Positions 1-5,563 of a DNA stretch of 5,563 nucleotides are shown one piece after another. Position 1 is the stretch's first letter; every line of letters begins with the position of its first letter. Position numbers and translations under genes: made by a program. The DNA comes from JANQGH01 sp039177555 (GTDB taxonomy: Bacteria > Pseudomonadota > Alphaproteobacteria > DSM-16000 > Inquilinaceae). A model generated the notes under the pieces. That model was not told the origin of the DNA. It was given only the letters and a program-made list of their open reading frames with translations, and did no database searches. The stretch lies in NCBI GenBank assembly GCA_039177555.1, contig JBCDFV010000103.1, positions 1 to 5,563 on the forward strand, read 5' to 3'.

Positions 1-3000
1 CCGAACTTGCGCGTGATCATCGCCGACATCCGCGTACCGATCGCCCGGTAGGTGTTACGGACATTGTAGGTCAGCTGCATTTTCTCGCCGACCTCGAACA
101 GCGGCTTGGCGTCGCTGATGATGCGCGCGTCCAGCGTGTCCGGCACCTCGTTGCGGCCCACGCGCGTGCAATACATCGCCTGGTCGCCCGGGTCAGCCTT
201 GGTCAACAGCGGGTTGAGGTCGAGGTCGTCCAGATGCGCCGCGCCCCGGCTGACCTGGTGCAGCAGCTCGGTCCGGCCGATGATCTCGTTCAGGGTCCGG
301 TAGCCGAGCTGGGACAAATATTCGCGCACCTCTTCGGCCATGAAGGTGAACAGGTTCACGACCTTTTCCGCCGTGCCGGTGAATTTCTCGCGCAAGGCCG
401 GGTCCTGGACACAGACGCCGACCGGGCAGGTGTTCGAATGGCACTGGCGCACCATGATGCAGCCCATGGCGACCAGCGAGGCGGTGCCGACGCCATATTC
501 CTCCGCGCCCAGGATCGCCGCGATGACCACGTCGCGCCCAGTCTTAATGCCGCCATCGGTGCGCAGCCGCACCCGGTGCCGCAGCCGGTTCAAGGTCAGG
601 ACCTGATGGACCTCCGACAGGCCCATCTCCCACGGCACGCCGGCAAACTTGATCGAGGTCTGCGGGCTGGCGCCCGTGCCGCCCGTGTTGCCGGAGACAA
701 GAATGGTGTCCGCGCCGGCCTTGGCGACACCGGCCGCAATGGTGCCGATACCGGTGCGCGAGACCAGCTTCACCGTCACCGTGGCGTCCGGGTTGATCTG
801 CTTCAGATCGTAGATCAGCTGGGCCAGATCCTCGATCGAGTAGATGTCGTGGTGCGGCGGCGGGCTGATCAGCATCACGCCCGGGGTCGAATGGCGCAGC
901 TTGGCAATCTCCACCGTGACCTTGAAGCCGGGAAGCTGGCCGCCCTCTCCGGGCTTGGCGCCCTGGGCGACCTTGATCTCGATCTCCCGGCACTGGTTCA
1001 GGTACTCCGCCGTCACGCCGAACCGGCCCGAGGCGACCTGCTTGATGGCGGAATTCCAGTTGTCGCCGTTGGCGTCGGGCTTGAACCGGGCGGGGTCCTC
1101 GCCGCCTTCGCCGGAGTCCGACTTCGCGCCGATCCGGTTCATGGCCACATTCAGCGTGCCGTGCGCCTCTGGCGACAGCGCACCCAGGGACATGCCCGGC
1201 GTCACGAAGCGCTTGCGGATCTCCGTAATGCTCTCGACCTCCTCCGGCTCCACCGGGGTGGCGCCATCCTTGAAGTCGAGCAGATCGCGCAGATTGATCG
1301 GCGCGGTCTTGCCGACCGCGTCGGAATACTTCTTGAACGCGAAATAGCTGTCCGTGCCCACGGCGTTTTGCAGCATGTGCACCAGTTCGCCTTCATAGGC
1401 GTGCTGCTCGCCGCCCCTGCGATAGCGATAAAAGCCGCCGACAGGCAGCGCCACAACCGTCTGGTTCCAGGCCTTGCGGTGGACCTCGATGACCTTCTTC
1501 TGGATGCCGCCGAGACCGATGCCGGAGATGCGGCTGGACATGCCGGGGAAGTATTCCGCGACCATCGAGCGGCTGAGGCCCACGGCCTCGAAATTGCAGC
1601 CGCCGCGATAGGACGACACGATCGAAATGCCCATCTTGGACATGATCTTCAAAAGGCCGTCATCGACCGCCTTCTTGAACCGGGTCAGACACTGGTCCAG
1701 CGTCTGGTCGCCGAACAGGCCCCGCCGATGCCGGTCGGCGATCGACTCTTGCGCGACATAGGCGTTGACCGTGGTGGCGCCGACGCCGATCAGCACCGCA
1801 TAATAGTGCACGTCCAGGCATTCCATCGACCGCACATTGAGCGACGTGAAGGTGCGCAGGGATTGCTTGACCAGATGCGTGTGCACCGCACCGGTGGCCA
1901 GGATCATCGGCATGGCGACCCGATCGGCCGACACGCCCGCGTCGGTCAGGATCAGATGGGTCGCGCCGCCGCGCACGGCGTCGTCGGCCTCCTGACAGAT
2001 CCGGCGCAACCCGTCGCGCAGGGCGTTGTCGCCGTCATCCACGCCGATGGTGCAATCGATCTCGGCGGCCGTGTCGCCCATATATTTGCGCATGGCCCGG
2101 AACTCGCCGGTCGTCAAAACCGGGCTTTCCAGTTGCAGCATGTCGCACTGGGAGGCGTCCTCGTCGAGGATGTTGCCGAGATTGCCCAACCGCGTGCGCA
2201 GGCTCATCACCCGCCGTTCGCGCAGCGAGTCGATCGGCGGGTTGGTGACCTGGCTGAAATTCTGGCGGAAGAAGTGGTGCATGCCGCGATAATGGTCCGA
2301 CAGCACCGCCAGCGGCGTGTCGTCGCCCATTGACCCGGTCGCCTCCTTCGCGTCGGCCACCATGGGATGCAGGATCAGTTCCAGATCCTCCATGGTGACG
2401 CCGCAGGCGACGTGCCGGCGGCGCAGCTCGTCGCGGTCCATCTCCACCGGTTCCACCGCCTTGTCGGCGATCAGCTGGTCCAGGACCTTGGTGCGCTCGA
2501 CCCACTGGCGGAAGGGCTTTTCGGCGGCCAGAACGTCCTTGATCTCGCCATCGTGGTAGACGCGCCCCTCCTTCAAATCGACCGCGATCATCTGACCGGG
2601 GCCAAGCCTGCCCTTTTCGACCACCTTGGCCTCGTCGATGCGGACCATGCCCGCCTCCGACCCGGCGATCAGCAGGCCGCCGCCATCCTCCGACGAGCCG
2701 CCGACAATGACATAGCGCATCGGCCGCAGGCCGTTGCGGTCCATGCCGCCGACGACCCACCGGCCGCCGCCCGCCGCAATCGCCGCCGGACCGTCCCACG
2801 GCTCCATCACCGTGTTGCAGTATTGGATCAGGGCGCGGTGCTCGTCCTTCATCAGCTTGTTGGCGGACAGCGCCTCGGGGATCAGCAGGGCCTTGGCCAT
2901 CGGCGTCGACCGGCCGGCGCGCAACAGCGCCTCGAACACCGCGTCCAGCGCTGCGGAATCTGAGCTGTTGCCCTGGATGATCGGCTTGATGTCGTCGACA

Positions 3001-3866
3001 TTGTCGCCGAACGCTTCCGCCGCCAGGCGGGTCTCGTGGGCCCGCATCCAGTTGACGTTGCCCTTCAGCGTGTTGATCTCGCCATTATGGGCCAGAACGC
3101 GAAACGGCTGGGCCAGGCGCCAGGTCGGGAATGTGTTGGTCGAATAGCGCTGGTGATAGATGGCGAAGTTGGACTCAAACCGGTCGTCCAAGAGATCGGG
3201 ATAGAAGTCGGTCAACTGCTCGGCCAGGAACATGCCCTTGTAGATCACCGACCGGCAGGACAGGGAGCAGATGTAAAACCCGTCGCCGATGCCGGCGGCC
3301 GTCACCGCCTTTTCGATGCGCCGGCGGATGACGTACAGGTCGCGCTCGAAATCCGCGTTCGACTGGTCCTGATGGTGGCCCAGCATGATCTGCTCGATCT
3401 CCGGCCGCGTCGCATTGGCCTTTTCGCCGATGATCGAGACGTCGACCGGCACCTGGCGCCAGCCATAGATGTAATAGCCCTCTTTGAGGATCTCGCCTTC
3501 GACGATGCAGCGGCACTGTTCCTGGGCATCGAAATCCGTGCGCGGCAGAAACACCATGCCGACCGCGACCGGGCCGTCCATGGGCTCGTGCCCAGTGGCC
3601 TCGATCTGCTCGCGAAAGAACTCTTGCGGGATCTGGACATGGATGCCCGCGCCGTCGCCGGTCTTGCCGTCGGCGTCGACCGCGCCCCGGTGCCAGACCG
3701 CCTTCAGGGCGTCGATGCCGGCCTGCACCACCGCGCGCCTGGGTGTGCCGTCGATCGAGGCGACAAAGCCAACGCCGCAGGCGTCATGCTCGTCCGCCGG
3801 ATCATAGGCATGGCCGTCGATCAGACGTTGGCGGTTGGCTTCGTACTGTTGGGCGATCTTGTCCAT
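1..3866 (-). CDS. gltB: Glutamate synthase (NADPH) large (alpha) subunit, 3' end cut off by the window edge
   Basis: Makes glutamate from glutamine and 2-oxoglutarate, with electrons supplied by GltD; cytoplasmic, part of the GS-GOGAT ammonium assimilation cycle. The frame is open for 1288 codons from the ATG at 3866 to the window edge. Family members have about 1500 residues, so roughly 220-250 are missing, including most of the C-terminal beta-helix (GXGXG) domain. Visible in order: a 29-residue propeptide ending HDA; the class II (Ntn) glutaminase domain starting at Cys30 in ACGVGF, with glutamine-site motifs around Arg240 (HQRYSTNTFPTW), Asn261-Gly262 (HNGEIN) and Asp303 (GNSSDSAALD); a central domain (about 490-790); and the FMN/2-oxoglutarate barrel, with SPPPHHDIYS (His1005-His1006), Lys1033 and GNTGGTGASP (1059-1068). 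Cys1136, Cys1142 and Cys1147 (Cx5Cx4C) match the [3Fe-4S] ligands. The start is supported by AAGGAG 9 bases upstream and by the short propeptide. No frameshift was seen on translation. gltD lies 77 bases upstream, probably in the same operon. Confidence 0.97.
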   Translation of the reverse strand, partial: MDKIAQQYEANRQRLIDGHAYDPADEHDACGVGFVASIDGTPRRAVVQAGIDALKAVWHRGAVDADGKTGDGAGIHVQIPQEFFREQIEATGHEPMDGPVAVGMVFLPRTDFDAQEQCRCIVEGEILKEGYYIYGWRQVPVDVSIIGEKANATRPEIEQIMLGHHQDQSNADFERDLYVIRRRIEKAVTAAGIGDGFYICSLSCRSVIYKGMFLAEQLTDFYPDLLDDRFESNFAIYHQRYSTNTFPTWRLAQPFRVLAHNGEINTLKGNVNWMRAHETRLAAEAFGDNVDDIKPIIQGNSSDSAALDAVFEALLRAGRSTPMAKALLIPEALSANKLMKDEHRALIQYCNTVMEPWDGPAAIAAGGGRWVVGGMDRNGLRPMRYVIVGGSSEDGGGLLIAGSEAGMVRIDEAKVVEKGRLGPGQMIAVDLKEGRVYHDGEIKDVLAAEKPFRQWVERTKVLDQLIADKAVEPVEMDRDELRRRHVACGVTMEDLELILHPMVADAKEATGSMGDDTPLAVLSDHYRGMHHFFRQNFSQVTNPPIDSLRERRVMSLRTRLGNLGNILDEDASQCDMLQLESPVLTTGEFRAMRKYMGDTAAEIDCTIGVDDGDNALRDGLRRICQEADDAVRGGATHLILTDAGVSADRVAMPMILATGAVHTHLVKQSLRTFTSLNVRSMECLDVHYYAVLIGVGATTVNAYVAQESIADRHRRGLFGDQTLDQCLTRFKKAVDDGLLKIMSKMGISIVSSYRGGCNFEAVGLSRSMVAEYFPGMSSRISGIGLGGIQKKVIEVHRKAWNQTVVALPVGGFYRYRRGGEQHAYEGELVHMLQNAVGTDSYFAFKKYSDAVGKTAPINLRDLLDFKDGATPVEPEEVESITEIRKRFVTPGMSLGALSPEAHGTLNVAMNRIGAKSDSGEGGEDPARFKPDANGDNWNSAIKQVASGRFGVTAEYLNQCREIEIKVAQGAKPGEGGQLPGFKVTVEIAKLRHSTPGVMLISPPPHHDIYSIEDLAQLIYDLKQINPDATVTVKLVSRTGIGTIAAGVAKAGADTILVSGNTGGTGASPQTSIKFAGVPWEMGLSEVHQVLTLNRLRHRVRLRTDGGIKTGRDVVIAAILGAEEYGVGTASLVAMGCIMVRQCHSNTCPVGVCVQDPALREKFTGTAEKVVNLFTFMAEEVREYLSQLGYRTLNEIIGRTELLHQVSRGAAHLDDLDLNPLLTKADPGDQAMYCTRVGRNEVPDTLDARIISDAKPLFEVGEKMQLTYNVRNTYRAIGTRMSAMITRKF

Positions 3867-3875
3867 GATCTTGGT

Positions 3876-3881
3876 CTCCTT
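3876..3881 (-). promoter_or_regulatory. Ribosome binding site of gltB
   Basis: On the minus strand this reads AAGGAG, a near-perfect Shine-Dalgarno match, 9 bases before the ATG at 3866. It fixes the gltB start, and with it a propeptide of 29 residues before catalytic Cys30. Confidence 0.8.
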
Positions 3882-3883
3882 CG

Positions 3884-3898
3884 GCGCCCGATGGGCGC
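3884..3898 (-). other. Small perfect hairpin just upstream of the gltB ribosome binding site
   Basis: The minus strand reads GCGCCC, a 3-base loop ATC, then GGCGC preceded by G: a perfect 6-bp all-GC stem. It ends only 2 bases before the AAGGAG of gltB (3876-3881). No U-tract follows it, so it is not a typical intrinsic terminator. Inference: it could modulate access to the ribosome binding site or stabilise the 5' end of a processed gltB message. A 6-bp GC stem can also arise by chance in DNA this GC-rich. Confidence 0.3.
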
Positions 3899-3943
3899 TA
3901 AGCCGCGTGCCGGGAAAAAGGGGGTTTCAGGCCCGCAGCGCGC

Positions 3944-5386
3944 CTATTCCGCCGCGATCGCGACGCCGGCGGTCTTGGCTTGCAGGTACGCGTGCATCGA
4001 GGCGGCGGCGTCGCGGCCATCGCGCACGCCCCAGACGACAAGCGAGGCGCCGCGGACGATGTCGCCGGCGGCGAAGACGCCGTCCAGATTGGTCATCATG
4101 GTGGCCCAGCTGACCGATACCGTGCCCCAACGGCTGACCTTCAGTTCGGGGCAGCCGAACAGGCCGGGCAGATCCTCCGGATCGAAGCCCAGCGCCTTGA
4201 TCACCAGATCGGCGTCCAGCGTTTCCGACGAGCCCTCGATCACCTCCGGGGTTTGCCGGCCGGTGGCGTCGGGTGCGCCGAGACGCATGCCGTGGGCGCG
4301 CACGCCGCTGACCGTGCCGTCGCCGAGAAATGCCTCCGGCGCCGTCTGCCAGACGAACTCCACGCCTTCTTCTTCGGCGTTGGTCACCTCGCGCTGCGAG
4401 CCGGGCATGTTCGCCTTGTTCCGGCGATAAAGGCATTTGACGGAGGTCGCACCCTGGCGAACCGCGGTGCGCACGCAGTCCATGGCGGTATCGCCGCCGC
4501 CGATCACCACGACACGTTTGCCCTCCGCGTTCAGGCTGCCATCGTCGAAGGCCGGCACATCGTCGCCCAGCCCCTTGCGGTTGGACGCGATCAGGAAGTC
4601 CAGCGCGGCGACCACATTGTCCAGGCCAACGCCGGGCGCCTGCAGATCGCGGGCCTTGTAAACGCCGGTCGCGATCAGGACGGCGTCATGCCTGGCGCGC
4701 AATTCTTCCAGGCTGGCGTCGCGGCCGACCTCGAAATTGGTGTGCAGGTGAATGCGCGCGTCCGCCAACAGCTTGGTCCGGCGCTCAACCACCGGCTTTT
4801 CCAGCTTGAAGTTGGGAATGCCGTAGATCATCAGGCCGCCCATCCGGTCGTAGCGGTCGTAGATATGTACCTGATAGCCCTGCCGGCGCATTTCCTCCGC
4901 CGCCGCCATGCCGGCCGGCCCGCCGCCGATGATGCCGATCGACTGGTAGCGCTCCACCATCGGCTGGACCGGCTTGACCCAGCCCTTTTCCCACGCCGTA
5001 TCGGTGATGTACTTTTCGATCGAGCCAATCGTCACCGTGCCGTGCCCGGCCTGCTCAATGACGCAATTGCCCTCGCACAGCCGGTCTTGTGGACAGATCC
5101 GGCCACAGATTTCCGGCATGTTGTTGGTCGCCGACGAGACCTCGTAGGCCTCTTCCAGCCGGCCCTCGGCCGTCAGCATCAGCCAGTCGGGGATGTTGTT
5201 GTGCAGCGGGCAATGGACCTGGCAGAACGGAATGCCGCATTGCGAGCAGCGCGAGGCTTGTTCCTCCGCCTTCGCGCGCGCGTACTCCGCGTACACCTCC
5301 TGCCAATCCTCACGCCGAACGTCTGCCGGACGCTTTTCGGGCATCTGGCTGTCGGTGTGCACGAACTGCAGCATTCTGTCGGTCAT
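3944..5386 (-). CDS. gltD: Glutamate synthase (NADPH) small (beta) subunit
   Basis: Electron-input subunit of GOGAT: oxidises NADPH at FAD and passes electrons through [4Fe-4S] centres to the FMN of GltB. Complete at 480 residues, the usual length. The N-terminal iron-sulfur domain has two Cys sets: Cys47, 50, 55, 59 (CSQCGIPFCQVHC) and Cys94, 98, 104, 108 (CGRICPQDRLCEGNC). Next come the FAD-binding GGGPAG (154-159) with acidic Asp177 after the following strand, the ATGVYKAR segment (239-246), the NADPH Rossmann motif GGGDTAMD (296-303) followed by YRR (320-322), where arginines are expected to meet the 2'-phosphate, and the C-terminal FAD motif GVFAAGD (436-442). The ATG at 5386 is chosen because MTDRMLQFVHTD aligns with the family N-terminus as I recall it and GGAG lies 7 bases upstream. 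The frame stays open upstream to another ATG at 5554, but that would add 56 residues with no family resemblance. It precedes gltB by 77 bases, the reverse of the E. coli gltBD order. The related NuoF-like and dihydropyrimidine dehydrogenase N-terminal families are less likely given the context. Confidence 0.97.
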   Translation of the reverse strand: MTDRMLQFVHTDSQMPEKRPADVRREDWQEVYAEYARAKAEEQASRCSQCGIPFCQVHCPLHNNIPDWLMLTAEGRLEEAYEVSSATNNMPEICGRICPQDRLCEGNCVIEQAGHGTVTIGSIEKYITDTAWEKGWVKPVQPMVERYQSIGIIGGGPAGMAAAEEMRRQGYQVHIYDRYDRMGGLMIYGIPNFKLEKPVVERRTKLLADARIHLHTNFEVGRDASLEELRARHDAVLIATGVYKARDLQAPGVGLDNVVAALDFLIASNRKGLGDDVPAFDDGSLNAEGKRVVVIGGGDTAMDCVRTAVRQGATSVKCLYRRNKANMPGSQREVTNAEEEGVEFVWQTAPEAFLGDGTVSGVRAHGMRLGAPDATGRQTPEVIEGSSETLDADLVIKALGFDPEDLPGLFGCPELKVSRWGTVSVSWATMMTNLDGVFAAGDIVRGASLVVWGVRDGRDAAASMHAYLQAKTAGVAIAAE

Positions 5387-5393
5387 GGCGTCG

Positions 5394-5397
5394 CTCC
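5394..5397 (-). promoter_or_regulatory. Ribosome binding site of gltD
   Basis: The minus strand reads GGAG inside GGGGACGGAG, 7 bases before the ATG at 5386. This supports that start over the in-frame ATGs at 5515 and 5554. An internal ATG at 5374 (residue 5) is possible but the site would be too far away for it. Confidence 0.65.
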
Positions 5398-5434
5398 GTC
5401 CCCGGTATCGATCGTCTGATCGGCCGCTGCTGAC

Positions 5435-5466
5435 AAACCCCGCCGGCGGGCGCCAGGCGGGGTTTT
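5435..5466 (-). terminator. GC-rich stem-loop in the gltD leader: intrinsic terminator or attenuator candidate
   Basis: A perfect 10-bp inverted repeat: on the minus strand AAACCCCGCC, an 11-base loop (TGGCGCCCGCC), then GGCGGGGTTT, after which the sequence continues GTCAG. On the plus strand the stem is followed by one further T and then C. The stem is strong, but the U-tract in either direction is only 3-4 bases and is made of the stem's own AT pairs, so termination may be partial. It lies 48 bases upstream of the gltD start. Either it ends a minus-strand gene located beyond 5563, or it is a conditional terminator within the gltD transcript. The window does not show the upstream gene or the transcription start, so the two cannot be separated. 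Confidence 0.5.
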
Positions 5467-5485
5467 CAAAGCTTCTTATCCGGCC

Positions 5486-5502
5486 CTGGCGCAAAACGCC
5501 AG
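5486..5502 (-). other. Second small hairpin in the gltD leader
   Basis: The minus strand reads CTGGCG, loop TTTTG, CGCCAG: a perfect 6-bp stem. Its 3' side, extended to GCGCCAGG (5485-5492), is exactly complementary to CCTGGCGC (5450-5457) at the loop edge of the downstream stem-loop, so the two hairpins could compete or pair with each other. It may equally be a protein-binding dyad. No recognisable sigma-70 or sigma-54 promoter could be placed confidently anywhere in 5387-5563. Confidence 0.3.
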
Positions 5503-5563
5503 CAGAATCGATCATTAATGGCAGGATGGCTGACTTATATGGCCCGCCAATCATTGCCGTGCA

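Noticed and set aside
234..2333. 699-codon open frame on the plus strand
   Set aside because: It is exactly in register with gltB codons on the opposite strand. It stays open because gltB almost never uses TTA, CTA or TCA. The translation is rich in Arg, Ala, Asp and His with no recognisable domain, while the minus strand encodes an unmistakable GltB.
2035..2799. 254-codon minus-strand frame within gltB
   Set aside because: It is in a different frame from gltB, whose own frame is continuous and matches the family throughout this stretch. The Gly/Arg-rich low-complexity translation is typical of an off-frame reading.
3911..3930. C5-T5 run after gltD (minus strand) as an intrinsic terminator
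   Set aside because: Only a 3-bp GGG/CCC pairing could precede the T-run, which is too weak for a terminator, and the close gltB gene with a good ribosome binding site suggests read-through.
3036..4430. 464-codon open frame on the plus strand across the gltB-gltD junction
   Set aside because: It runs antisense to the gltB glutaminase domain, through the spacer, and then antisense to the 3' part of gltD out of register. There is no motif, and it crosses two genes with clear function.
3980..5419. 479-codon open frame on the plus strand
   Set aside because: Codon-for-codon antisense of gltD in GC-rich DNA. Composition is typical of a shadow frame and it has no family motif.
5521..5563. TATAAG on the minus strand as a possible -10 box for gltD
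   Set aside because: No acceptable -35 element sits 16-18 bases upstream within the window, and a single AT-rich hexamer is not enough to call a promoter. A sigma-54 GG-N10-GC pattern was also looked for in the leader and not found convincingly.

Overview
This is a GC-rich bacterial window holding the two genes of an NADPH-dependent glutamate synthase (GOGAT), both on the minus strand. Read in the direction of transcription the order is: an upstream leader (5563 to 5387), gltD (small, beta subunit, complete, 480 aa), a 77-base spacer, then gltB (large, alpha subunit), which runs off the left edge. From memory of family sequences, not a search, both proteins look most like those of alphaproteobacteria of the Azospirillum/Rhodospirillales type. 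Very GC-rich third codon positions fit this.

The two proteins form one enzyme. GltD takes electrons from NADPH onto FAD and passes them through [4Fe-4S] clusters to GltB. GltB hydrolyses glutamine at its N-terminal cysteine, sends the ammonia through an internal tunnel to the FMN site, and reductively aminates 2-oxoglutarate to glutamate. With glutamine synthetase this is the high-affinity ammonium assimilation route. All the catalytic and cofactor residues I could check are present and I found no frameshift, so both genes look functional. About 220 to 250 C-terminal residues of GltB lie outside the window.

Region by region: 1-3866 is gltB. 3867-3943 is the gltD-gltB spacer, with a good ribosome binding site and a small hairpin. 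3944-5386 is gltD. 5387-5563 is the gltD leader, with a strong GC-rich stem-loop that could be a terminator or attenuator and a second small hairpin upstream of it. No tRNA, rRNA, CRISPR array, insertion sequence or other mobile DNA is visible.

This is core metabolism, and I found no undescribed system. The leader structure upstream of gltD is the only part worth a real second look. The long plus-strand reading frames are antisense shadows of the two genes.
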